A stretch of 64,000 nt of DNA from NCBI GenBank assembly GCA_965227335.1, contig CBDDFV010000012.1:682001-746000 (forward strand). Direction: 5' to 3'. The position numbers and the translations under genes are program-made. Within the stretch, counting starts at the first letter, position 1; each line of letters opens with the position of its first letter. This document shows positions 40,542 through 48,753 of this stretch, piece by piece. Below the pieces are notes generated by a model. The model saw only the letters and a list, made by a program, of their open reading frames with translations. It was not told the origin of the DNA and ran no database searches. This stretch comes from CBDDFV01 sp965227335 (GTDB lineage: Bacteria > Planctomycetota > Phycisphaerae > Phycisphaerales > SM1A02).

Positions 40542-42443
40542 TCAGCCCTCGTCGTCGTCGCTGAAGCAGGAGCCCCACGCGGCGAGCAGTTCCGCGATGT
40601 CTTCCGGACCGACCATGCCGTCGCCGTCGAGGTCGGCGGGGCACTCTTCGCACGGACCCCACGCCGCGAGCAGGATGGCGAGATCGCTGGCGCCCACCAT
40701 TGCGTCGCCGTCGAGGTTGGCGTCGCACGGCGTGAGGAAGAGCAGCTGGCCGCCCTCGACGAGGTCCTCGTCGAAGATGCGCGAGTCCGGGTTCTTCTTG
40801 TTCTGATCTTCGATGCCGTGCGCCTGCACGTTGAACAGGAAGAGCGTGCCTTCTTCACGATCGAAGAGTTCCGACACGTCGAGAATGCCCGACGATTCCC
40901 ATTCGCCCGCGCTGCCGGCGTCGGTGTCGAAGGCGTCGGTCGGCGTCGCGATCGAGGCGTCGAGGATGACGCTGCGATCGATGTTCATCACCCGCAGGAG
41001 TTGCAGGTCGTCGGGGTTCGAGGTCATGCGCACGACGCCCGCTTCGTTCGGGTTCGCGGCGCCGTCGCCCCAGAGGACTTCATCACCGCTCAGCGTGTCC
41101 TCTTCCGCTTCGTCTTCCTGAACGTAGATCAGGCCGTCGTCGGCCCAGTCCAGGTTGTCCGGCGAACGAAGAGTGCGCGCCGGATCCGCGTCGCCGTCGT
41201 AGAGGATGGTGAGGTCGCCGGTCGGGGCGTCGATGTCGGTGAAGTCGATGTCGATGAGGTACATGGTGCCGAAGGTGTCGGCGCCGTTGCCGCTCTTCTC
41301 ATCGACCGCGTAGGTGTCGACGCCGGTGGACGCCATGACGACCTGCGCGCCGTTCTCCGGGTTGGTGGCGACATCTTCAGGACGCGAGAAACCGAAGGAG
41401 CCGAGCGCGCGGGCCTGGAGCCAGAGGTTGCCCTGGGTCGGATAGCCGTACTCGTCGAAGCCGGTCGAGCCGTCTTCCGAGGGCGTGCCGGTCGGAGCGT
41501 TGTCGACTTCGACGAACGTGCCTGAGAGCGTGCCGGCGGTGTTGAAGTCGAGCGGCGTGGTTTCGCCGGTGTCCGAGACCCAGACGTAGAGCTTGCCGCC
41601 GCGCAGACCGTTGCGAGCCGGGAAGTCGCCTTCCGCGTCCTTCTGGCCGACGTACAGGTAGAGCGGGGCCGCTTCGTCGCCGTCTTCCGCTTCGGGGTTG
41701 AAGTCAAAGGGCGAAGAGTCGTCGCTCAGGATGATCGCAACGTAGTCGGTCAGGCCGGTGTCGACGGTGGTGACGTTCTCCCAGGCCCCGCGCCCGAGGG
41801 CGGGCAACTGCCAGAAGTCGCCGGTGGCCGGGTCGAGGGCCCATTCGGAGCCGCCGACGCTGTTGAAGAAGCCGCCGTCTTCTTCGCCGGTGAAGTAGAT
41901 GCGGTCTTCGAGGCCGCGGTTCTCTTCGTCGCCGCCGTTGTCGTCGCTGAACTCGCCGGCTTCAAACAGCCCCGAGGAGCAGAGTCGGCTCAGGCCGGCG
42001 AAGTCGTTCGACAGGAAGCCCGCGTCCATCGCCACGTCGCCGTTGGCGTCGTAGATCGTGTCGTACGCCAGATTCGAACCGACGACCTGAAGGGTCTCGA
42101 TGTCGATATCGAAGTACGACACGCGGGCGCCGAGCAGGCCGAACGTGCCGCCCATGCCGTCGCTGACCTGGTACTCGTAGCCGCGGAAGTTAAGCAGTTC
42201 ATGGTTCGCGAAGACTCGGACGGTGTCCTCGTCGAGCAGGTAGGCGCCCAGGCCGTCGAGGACGCCGGGCGGGAAGTAGCCGTCGAACGATTCGCCGACG
42301 GTGAACAACGGACGCGACACGGCCCAACCGGGCGCGCCGTCCGCCATGCTGTCGAAGTCAGAGCCGGCCAACGCCGCGCCCGAACCAAAGGCGGTCGCAA
42401 AGGCGAGCGCGGCTCGCGACACGATCAGATTCGATTGACGCAT
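40542..42443 (-). CDS. Secreted DUF839/PhoX-like protein with GC-type dockerin tail
   Basis: 633 residues. The ATG follows AAGGAG. Signal peptide ends near residue 26 (GAALA). The body (about 30-560) matches the DUF839/PhoX-like propeller family: DGLGAYLLDEDTVRVFANHE (the NHE segment), an IYFTGEEDGGFFNSVGGSEW block, and SRPEDVATNP plus NLDWADDGLIYVQEDE. PhoX proteins are calcium/iron alkaline phosphatases, but many DUF839 members are uncharacterised, so phosphatase activity is unproven. The tail is NLDGDAMVGASDLAILLAAW and DLDGDGMVGPEDIAELLAAWG, then an acidic end. It diverges from prpB. Confidence 0.8.
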   Translation of the reverse strand: MRQSNLIVSRAALAFATAFGSGAALAGSDFDSMADGAPGWAVSRPLFTVGESFDGYFPPGVLDGLGAYLLDEDTVRVFANHELLNFRGYEYQVSDGMGGTFGLLGARVSYFDIDIETLQVVGSNLAYDTIYDANGDVAMDAGFLSNDFAGLSRLCSSGLFEAGEFSDDNGGDEENRGLEDRIYFTGEEDGGFFNSVGGSEWALDPATGDFWQLPALGRGAWENVTTVDTGLTDYVAIILSDDSSPFDFNPEAEDGDEAAPLYLYVGQKDAEGDFPARNGLRGGKLYVWVSDTGETTPLDFNTAGTLSGTFVEVDNAPTGTPSEDGSTGFDEYGYPTQGNLWLQARALGSFGFSRPEDVATNPENGAQVVMASTGVDTYAVDEKSGNGADTFGTMYLIDIDFTDIDAPTGDLTILYDGDADPARTLRSPDNLDWADDGLIYVQEDEAEEDTLSGDEVLWGDGAANPNEAGVVRMTSNPDDLQLLRVMNIDRSVILDASIATPTDAFDTDAGSAGEWESSGILDVSELFDREEGTLFLFNVQAHGIEDQNKKNPDSRIFDEDLVEGGQLLFLTPCDANLDGDAMVGASDLAILLAAWGPCEECPADLDGDGMVGPEDIAELLAAWGSCFSDDDEG

Positions 42444-42773
42444 GTGGAGTTTTCTCCTTCTCTTTTTTGTGTGCGCAGGGGTCCCAGGACTTGGATTTGA
42501 AAGTGATTCGCGAACCTAGCGAGACCGCCCCCGACGTGAGTGAAGTTCGCGCCAAGATCGTGACGGGGTTGTTTGAGCGCGCAACGCCCCGTAGGTTGCG
42601 CGGCGCGCCGCTGGTTGGAACGCCGTGCCAGCGCGCTGGACGCATGAATGAACCGGCGCCGCGCTCTCGCGCGGCGGCGCCGCCTGTCGAAACTGCTTCA
42701 ACCCTTGTCGGTTGGCGGATGTCCGTGCTCCGTCTGTATTGCCAACCCTCTGAATCTGCCTAGGATGGCGACC
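42444..42773. other. Divergent intergenic region
   Basis: 330 bases. It contains the AAGGAG site of the PhoX-like gene, small GC palindromes (one with GCGCAAC and GTTGCGC arms around 42580-42601), and the -10 box of prpB at its right end. No gene or RNA seen. Confidence 0.45.
42761..42766 (+). promoter_or_regulatory. -10 box (TAGGAT) of prpB, leaderless
   Basis: TAGGAT ends seven bases before the ATG at 42774. The overlapping AGGATGG could alternatively act as a Shine-Dalgarno for the same start. Confidence 0.4.
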
Positions 42774-43691
42774 ATGACGACGCCCTCTCGATCGACGATC
42801 CACCCCGGCCGCGTCCTGCGCGACCGACTCGCCGCTGGCCTGGTCATGGCGCCGGGCGCGTTCAACGCGCTCGTGGGGCGGGCCGTCGCCCGGGCCGGTT
42901 TTCCCGCGACCTACATCTCCGGCGGCGCGACCGCCAACGTGGCCGGCTACCCCGACATCGGCCTCATCACCCTGACCGAGATGTGCCGCACGATCCGTGA
43001 GATCAGCGACGCGGCCCGGATCCCCGTCATCGTCGACGCCGACACCGGGTACGGCGAAACGGAATGCGTGGTCCGGACCGTGGTCGAGTACGAACGCGCC
43101 GGCGCCGCCGCGCTCCACCTCGAGGACCAGGTCTTTCCCAAGCGGTGCGGCCACCTCGACGGCAAGTCGCTCGTCACGCCGGAGGTCATGATCGAGAAGA
43201 TCGCGGCCGCCACGCAGCATCGGCGATCGTCCGACCTCGTCGTCATCGCCCGCACCGACGCCCGCTCCGTCACGTCCTTCGAAGACGGGGTCGAGCGGGC
43301 CAACGCCTATCGCGCCGCGGGGGCCGACATGATCTTCCCCGAGGGCCTGCAGACCGAGGACGAGTTCGGCCGCTTCGCCGAAGCCTCCCCCGGACTCCTG
43401 CTCGCCAACATGACCGAATTCGGCAAGACCCCCGACATCCCCGCCCCTCGCTTCGCGGAACTCGGCTACGACCTCGTCATCTACCCGCTCAGCATGATGC
43501 GTCTCGCGATGGGACACGTCGCGCGCGGCCTCGCCCGGCTGAAGACCGACGGCACGGTGGCCGGGGTGCTCGACGAGATGCAGACCCGGGCGGAGCTCTA
43601 CGATCTGCTGAATTACACGCCGGGCGAGCAGTGGAGCTTCGGTCATGCCTACGGCGACGCCGCGCCGTCGACTGAGGGAGCCTCCGCGTGA
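42774..43691 (+). CDS. prpB: 2-methylisocitrate lyase / isocitrate lyase-family enzyme
   Basis: 305 residues from the ATG at 42774; an ATG nine bases earlier is possible. The fold and motifs match the PEP mutase/isocitrate lyase superfamily: VMAPGAFNALVGR, TYISGGATAN, IVDADTGYGE (87-96) and HLEDQVFPKRCGHLDGK with KRCGH at 123-127, where Cys125 is the general acid of true lyases. This favours 2-methylisocitrate lyase (to pyruvate and succinate) in propionate catabolism over a mutase or oxaloacetase. No prpC or prpD is nearby. The stop overlaps the GTG of the M24 peptidase gene by four bases. Confidence 0.82.
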   Translation: MTTPSRSTIHPGRVLRDRLAAGLVMAPGAFNALVGRAVARAGFPATYISGGATANVAGYPDIGLITLTEMCRTIREISDAARIPVIVDADTGYGETECVVRTVVEYERAGAAALHLEDQVFPKRCGHLDGKSLVTPEVMIEKIAAATQHRRSSDLVVIARTDARSVTSFEDGVERANAYRAAGADMIFPEGLQTEDEFGRFAEASPGLLLANMTEFGKTPDIPAPRFAELGYDLVIYPLSMMRLAMGHVARGLARLKTDGTVAGVLDEMQTRAELYDLLNYTPGEQWSFGHAYGDAAPSTEGASA

Positions 43692-44873
43692 CGTCGCTCG
43701 TACAGGAGAAGGTCGAACAGGCGGTTGATATTCTCGACGAGCTGCACGTCGACGCCTGGCTCACGTTCGTACGCGAAACGACCGAGACCGGCGATCCCGT
43801 GCTGCCCCTGATCCTCGGCCAGCCGGTCACGTGGCAGAGCGCGTTCATTCTCACCGCTCGCGGCGACCGGATCGCGATCGTCGGAAAGTACGAGGACGAA
43901 GCGGTCCGTTCGACCGGCGCGTGGACCGAGGTCACGCCGTACGTCGAGGGGATCGCCGAACCGCTGCGTCAGACGCTCGAACGGCTGAACCCGGGGCGGA
44001 TCGCGATCAACTACTCCGAGGACGATGTGAAGGCGGACGGCCTCACCCACGGCATGCGTCGTCTGCTTGTCCGTCACCTGGCCGGCACGCCCTTCACGGA
44101 GCGGCTCGTCTCCGCCGAGAAGGTCATCCGCGCGCTTCGCACCCGCAAGACGCGGAGCGAGGTGGCCCGGATGCGTCGCGCGATCGAGATCACCGACGAG
44201 ATCTTCCACGCGGCGGCCCGACACGCCGCGCCGGGCGTGACGGAGCGCGCCATCCACAGTCTGGTGCATCAGGAGGCGCGTCAGCGTCAGGTCGGGCTCG
44301 CCTGGGAGCCGGCGCAATGTCCGATCGTGACCACCGGCCCGGGATCGATGGTCGGCCACGGTCTGCCGTCGGATGAACTGACCGTGCGGGAGGGGTGCGT
44401 GTTTCACCTCGACTTCGGCGTCTCGGCCGAGGGCTACTGCTCCGACATCCAGCGTTGCTGGTACGTGCCGCGCGAAGGCGAGGTCGCGCCGACCCGTGAT
44501 ATCAAGCAGGCGTTCAAGGCGGTGGTGAAGTCGATTGACGCGGCGGCGGCGGTGCTGAAGCCGGGCGTCGAGGGCTGGGAGGTCGACGCCGCGGCGCGCG
44601 CCACGCTGATCGAGTCGGGATTCCCCGCCTACCAGCATGCGACGGGTCACCACGTCGGCCGGGCCGCGCACGACGGCGGGGGCGTTCTCGGCCCGAAGTG
44701 GGAGCGCTACGGGGCGACGACCTGTCGAGGCGGGTCATGTCTACACCCTCGAACTCGGCGTCGACCTGCCCGCCGGCGGCTACCTCGGCCTCGAGGAGAT
44801 GGTGCACGTGACCGAGTCCGGACTGGACTGGCTGAGCGACCGCCAGACCGAACTGCCCGTCCTCGGCGCATGA
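43688..44873 (+). pseudogene. M24-family Xaa-Pro aminopeptidase-like gene with a +1 frameshift
   Basis: From the GTG at 43688 the frame encodes an N-terminal creatinase-like domain and most of a pita-bread metallopeptidase: HLDFGVSAEGYCSD with Asp242 and Asp253, then ATGHHVGRAAHDGG (about 318-331). At the run of four G (44711-44714), after codon 341, homology jumps to the next frame. That frame continues RRPVEAGHVYTLELGVDLP and GYLGLEEMVHV to a stop at 44873; these carry the last two metal-binding glutamates. Unshifted, the frame runs to 44959 as Arg-rich nonsense. Removing one G restores a normal protein of about 394 residues. It is either a real recent mutation or a sequencing or assembly error. 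Confidence 0.85.
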
Positions 44874-45002
44874 TCAGTCCCATAGGCGTGCACTATCGGA
44901 CTCCGGCCACGATTCGTGCGGTTGGATCTGGACTCGGAGCGGGGCGTTGCTACGCTTGAGGGTTCCGCGCGGCTGATTGCGCGGGAGGTGGAGAATCGCC
45001 CC

Positions 45003-45857
45003 ATGTGGTATCGCAACCGTTCGTTCCGTGGTCTGGCCCTCACCGCCGCCGCCGTCCTGATCGCCCCGGCCGCCCTCGCCGACGTCGTCGAGCTCGAGCC
45101 GATGAAGGACAACACGCTGATCGAGGACGCCGACGGCGACCGCAGCAACGGTGCGGGTCCCGGGGTCTTCGCGGGTCGCGTTTCGAGTTCCGGCAACGGT
45201 CTGCGCCGACGCGCGGTGATCGCGTGGGATGTCGCGTCCGTCGTGCCCGCCGGCGCGACGGTCACGAACGTCACGCTCACGATGACGTGCGTCGCCGCGA
45301 ACAACTTCGACGACGCCGAGATCACCCTCCACCGACTGTTGCAGGACTGGGGCGAAGCCGGCTCCTCCTCGAGCGGCGGCTCCGGCGCGCCCGCCCAGCC
45401 CGGGGACGCGACCTGGCTCAACACGTTCTACCCGAACGAAGACTGGAACACCGTCGGCGGCGATTTCGTCGAGACCGTCAGCGGATCCGCCATCGTCAGC
45501 AGCCCCGTCCCCTACACGTGGGAGTCCACCCCCCAGATGGTCGCCGACGTGCAGGGATGGCTCGACGATCCGGCGACGAACTTCGGCTGGCTGGCCCGGG
45601 GCGATGAGTCCATGCCCGCCACCGTCAAACGCTTCGGCTCCAGCGAGGAGATCGAGGGCTTTCGCCCGGTGCTGACCGTCACCTACGAACTCGCCGCCCC
45701 CTCGCCCGACTTCAACGACGACGGCGTCGTGAACGCGCGCGACCTCGCGACGCTGCTCGCGGCGTGGGGACCGTGCGACGGCTGTCCGGAGGATCTCAAC
45801 CAGGACGGCGCCGTCGACGCGTCCGACCTCGCGATTCTCCTCGCCGCCTGGGGCTGA
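45003..45857 (+). CDS. Secreted DNRLRE-domain protein with GC-type dockerin tail, copy 2
   Basis: 284 residues from the ATG at 45003, preceded by GGAGGTGGAGAA; the upstream part of the frame is not coding. Signal peptide ends near PAALA. Landmarks shared with copy 1: LEPMKDNTLIEDA, VIAWDVASVVPAGATVTNVT, LLQDWGEAGSSS, TPQMVADVQGWLDDPATNFG, and a tail with DFNDDGVVNARDLATLLAAW and DLNQDGAVDASDLAILLAAWG. It lies in the same direction about 4.7 kb from copy 1, on the other side of the PhoX-like, prpB and peptidase genes, so it is not a simple tandem copy. Function as for copy 1 is unknown. Confidence 0.82.
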   Translation: MWYRNRSFRGLALTAAAVLIAPAALADVVELEPMKDNTLIEDADGDRSNGAGPGVFAGRVSSSGNGLRRRAVIAWDVASVVPAGATVTNVTLTMTCVAANNFDDAEITLHRLLQDWGEAGSSSSGGSGAPAQPGDATWLNTFYPNEDWNTVGGDFVETVSGSAIVSSPVPYTWESTPQMVADVQGWLDDPATNFGWLARGDESMPATVKRFGSSEEIEGFRPVLTVTYELAAPSPDFNDDGVVNARDLATLLAAWGPCDGCPEDLNQDGAVDASDLAILLAAWG

Positions 45858-45881
45858 TCCGACCCGCGGGTCGACGGCGGC

Positions 45882-47903
45882 TCACCGCAGACCGAGCAGC
45901 TCCTCGATCGTCGTCTCGAACCGACGACGCAGCGTGTCGTGCGCGGCGCCCGTCGCCGGCCCGCTGAACCCCGTGTACACCGCGCGAATCTCGTTGCGGG
46001 CGTCCAGGAAGACGAACGTCGGGTACGACCGCACGCGATCCACCAGCGGAAACGCCTGCGACGCCGCGTCCTTGCTCGCCGGTCCCATCAGCAGGATCGG
46101 ATACGGCAGCGCGTGATGGTCGCGATACCGGCGAAGCTGCGCGAGATCGCGCTCCTCGTCGCCCGTCACCTCGAACGCCACGGCGAGAATCGACAGCCCG
46201 TCGTCCGCGTACCGTTCATGCAGCGTCTTCAGGTAGCGCGAGGCGTCGTTGCAGTTCGGACACCACGAACCAAAGACCTCGATGATCCGCGCCTTCCCGG
46301 TGAACGCGGGATCGGTCAGCGATCGCACGGCGCCGTCCAGATCGACGCCGCGAATATCGCCCGGATCGACATCGGGATTCGCCCGCGTCGTCGTGAACGC
46401 GTCGGGCAGCGCGGCGTCTTCGTCGCGGGTCGCCCGCCACGTCTCGCGCCAGTGCGCGCCGGACCAGAACTCGCCCGCGAGCCGTCCGTCCGATTCAAGC
46501 GTCGCGCGGAAGAGAAACGCATGCGCGCCGTCGAAGCAGGACAGTTCGAGCACGCCGGCTGCTTCGTCGAATGCGCCGCTCAGGTAGCGGTAGTCGCCCG
46601 TGGTGGTCAGGAACGTGCCGTCGACGCGCCCGCCGCCCCGCGAATCGAACACGCCGACCGCGGGATCATCGCTCGATGAAAAGTGCACGAGCCAGCGACC
46701 GTCGATCGCGCGGTCCGGCGCGTCGGGATCAACCTCCGCCGGGGGGTCCGCGGGTTCGGCCGCCGCCGCCATCAGCCGGTCCGCCGTCGCGGCGGTCTTG
46801 CGGTACACGCCCCGCCAGCCGCCGGTCCCCGGCAGCGGCTCCAGGCGGACTGAGGCGTCGTAGTGATCGAAGTGAAGCGTGATCGCGCGGCCGGACGTGG
46901 TGATCCGCGGGATCGGCTCGCGCTCCTCGCCGTTGATCACCCAGCCGCGATGCCCATCGTCGTTCTTCTCGATCTCGACGAGAAACGGCATGTCGCCGCC
47001 GGGCGAACGCAGGTTGATTCGCCAGAACCCCGTCATGGCGGGCGGGGCCGGCGGGCGCACCGCCTCGATCACGCGGGTGCGGACGGCGGAGCGATCCAGG
47101 TCGAGTCCGTCACGCACGTCGTCGCCGTAGTGCGCGGCGAGCGATTCGGTGACGGACTGCACGGTCGCGATGAGACCGTCGAGCGTCGGGTGCAGGTGGT
47201 CGGGTTGCAGGACGTCCCGCCGCGCTTCGGGCGGCCAGGCGTAGGGGCCGATGCGGTCGATGGCGCCGGAGGTCAGGTCGCGGGTGAACTCGGCGAGCGG
47301 CATCACGACCACGTTGTCGCGTTGGCCCGCCCAGTCGTACAGTCGGTCGTTCAACGCCTCGAGCGCGTCGGGGGAGGGCATCTGACGCGCCGTCAACATG
47401 AAGCCGACCGCCTTCGACATATCGGGAAAGTCGCCGACGACGACCGGCGCCTCGATCGAGTCGACCAGCGCCAGGCCGCGCTCCAGCAGGTCGAGCCGCG
47501 CCTGCGTCTGATCCGCGCCGCCCACGATCCCGTAGCCGTACCAGAAGAGGAAGTCGACGGCGATGACGAGCGTCGGATCCGCCTCCCGCGCCTGCCGCAC
47601 AAAGGCCGGACCGAACGTATGCGGACGCGTGAAGAACAGGAACGAGGCGTGCGACCGGATGGGTTCATGCGCGCCCGGCAGCGCGGCGTCGACGATGTGC
47701 GCCATGTTGATCGGCCGGCGAATCACTTCACCGTTGACCTCGACCGGCGCGTACGCGCCGTACCCGGCGGTGGCGCTGGCGCCGATCAGGACGACGCGAT
47801 CGAACAGTCCGGCGGGTGATTCGCCATCGTCATGGCCGGACGTCGCCGCCGTCGCGAGGAACGCCGCGAACAGCGTGAGGAATCGAAGCAGGGATTGCGG
47901 CAT
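45882..47903 (-). CDS. Exported fusion protein: SGNH-hydrolase-like domain plus TlpA-type thioredoxin
   Basis: 673 residues; ATG at 47903 after GGAGG; signal peptide 1-20. Residues about 35-260 look SGNH-like: VVLIGASATAGYGAY with candidate nucleophile Ser43, and LQPDHLHPT with the D-x-x-H pair Asp235/His238. Residues about 286-500 are two beta-rich modules (MTGFWRINLRS..., IDGRWLVHFSS...), as seen before thioredoxin domains in periplasmic TlpA-family proteins. Residues about 505-673 are a TlpA/redoxin domain with WCPNC (Cys548, Cys551). It would act in the periplasm. Esterase and disulfide reductase activities are both inferred from motifs. The block I GDS motif is altered to GAS. Confidence 0.75.
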   Translation of the reverse strand: MPQSLLRFLTLFAAFLATAATSGHDDGESPAGLFDRVVLIGASATAGYGAYAPVEVNGEVIRRPINMAHIVDAALPGAHEPIRSHASFLFFTRPHTFGPAFVRQAREADPTLVIAVDFLFWYGYGIVGGADQTQARLDLLERGLALVDSIEAPVVVGDFPDMSKAVGFMLTARQMPSPDALEALNDRLYDWAGQRDNVVVMPLAEFTRDLTSGAIDRIGPYAWPPEARRDVLQPDHLHPTLDGLIATVQSVTESLAAHYGDDVRDGLDLDRSAVRTRVIEAVRPPAPPAMTGFWRINLRSPGGDMPFLVEIEKNDDGHRGWVINGEEREPIPRITTSGRAITLHFDHYDASVRLEPLPGTGGWRGVYRKTAATADRLMAAAAEPADPPAEVDPDAPDRAIDGRWLVHFSSSDDPAVGVFDSRGGGRVDGTFLTTTGDYRYLSGAFDEAAGVLELSCFDGAHAFLFRATLESDGRLAGEFWSGAHWRETWRATRDEDAALPDAFTTTRANPDVDPGDIRGVDLDGAVRSLTDPAFTGKARIIEVFGSWCPNCNDASRYLKTLHERYADDGLSILAVAFEVTGDEERDLAQLRRYRDHHALPYPILLMGPASKDAASQAFPLVDRVRSYPTFVFLDARNEIRAVYTGFSGPATGAAHDTLRRRFETTIEELLGLR

Positions 47904-47984
47904 GGGCGAACCTCCGAATGCAGGTCACGATAGCGACCCGCCGCGCATCCGGTCCATTCCCGATCGCCCGATCCGATTCCCGCG

Positions 47985-48746
47985 TCAGCCCTTCTTCTGC
48001 TTCGCGGCCCAGAACGCGGCGAGCATGGCGGCGGTCTCGTCGGACTGCGTCGCGTGACCGGTCGCGGTCGCCACGGGCTCGAAGCGATCGTCATCGAGCG
48101 AGCCGTCGAGTTCGTTCAGCCACGCCTTGGTGACACGCACGGCGTACGGCCCGTGTCCGGCGATGGTCTTCGCGAGCTTTCGCGCCGCGGCGGGGACGTC
48201 TTCCGGCTGGTCGACGAGTCGGGTCACGAAGCCGGCGTCGTACGCCTCCCGTCCGGTCCACAGTCGACCCGACATCATGAGCGTGCGCGAGGGGCCGGGG
48301 CCGATGATCGACGCGAGGGTCGGATAGCTGACGGCGGGGGAGAGGCCGATGCGATGGACGGGATAGCCGAGCCTCGCGTCGGCGTCGGCGATGATGAGGT
48401 CGCAGGCGGAGACGAGCGCGCAGCCGCCCGCGATCGCCGCCCCGTGCGCCGCCGCGATCACCGGGGCCGGCGTGCGACGCACCGCACGGGCGATCCGCGA
48501 CAGACGCACGATGAAGGTCTCGAGCAGTTCGGGTTCGTCGATCGCGGCGGGGAGGTCGAACCCCGCGCACAACGCCGGGCCGCGACCGGAGAGCACGATC
48601 GCCCGCGCCTTGCGGACCTCGTCGCCGTCCAGCGCGGCGTCGAGCGCATCGAACATCGATACGGTCATCGCGTTCCGACGATCAGGATCGTTGAGGACCA
48701 GCTCGACGATCTCGTCGTGATGTTGTTGCGTGAGCACCGTCGTCAT
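47985..48746 (-). CDS. Crotonase-family protein lacking both hydratase glutamates
   Basis: 253 residues from the ATG at 48746. The fold is clear: LVLNDPDRRNAMT, the first oxyanion segment LCAGFDLPAAID, the second at AAAHGAAIAGGCALVSACD (99-116), then ARLGYPVHRIGLSP and LMMSGRLWTGREAYDAGFV. Aligned to rat enoyl-CoA hydratase, the two catalytic glutamates (144 and 164) fall on Val130 and Thr155. Ordinary hydration of enoyl-CoA is therefore doubtful; an isomerase, thioesterase or decarboxylase-like role is possible. It is seven bases downstream of the fatty acid transporter gene in the same direction, suggesting a short-chain acyl-CoA context. Confidence 0.8.
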   Translation of the reverse strand: MTTVLTQQHHDEIVELVLNDPDRRNAMTVSMFDALDAALDGDEVRKARAIVLSGRGPALCAGFDLPAAIDEPELLETFIVRLSRIARAVRRTPAPVIAAAHGAAIAGGCALVSACDLIIADADARLGYPVHRIGLSPAVSYPTLASIIGPGPSRTLMMSGRLWTGREAYDAGFVTRLVDQPEDVPAAARKLAKTIAGHGPYAVRVTKAWLNELDGSLDDDRFEPVATATGHATQSDETAAMLAAFWAAKQKKG

Positions 48747-48753
48747 GAGCGCC

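Noticed and set aside
42066..42090. GGTTCGAATC on the minus strand, like a tRNA T-loop
   Set aside because: It is inside the PhoX-like coding sequence and no acceptor or anticodon stems surround it.
42580..42606. GTAGGTTGCGC near a palindrome as a further GTAG-headed REP
   Set aside because: The GTAG lies in the loop between GCGCAAC and GTTGCGC rather than ahead of a hairpin, and there is no second copy nearby.
44874..44959. C-terminal extension of the M24 peptidase to the in-frame stop at 44959
   Set aside because: The sequence after the G run in that frame is Arg/Pro-rich without family resemblance, whereas the shifted frame ending at 44873 carries the conserved metal ligands.
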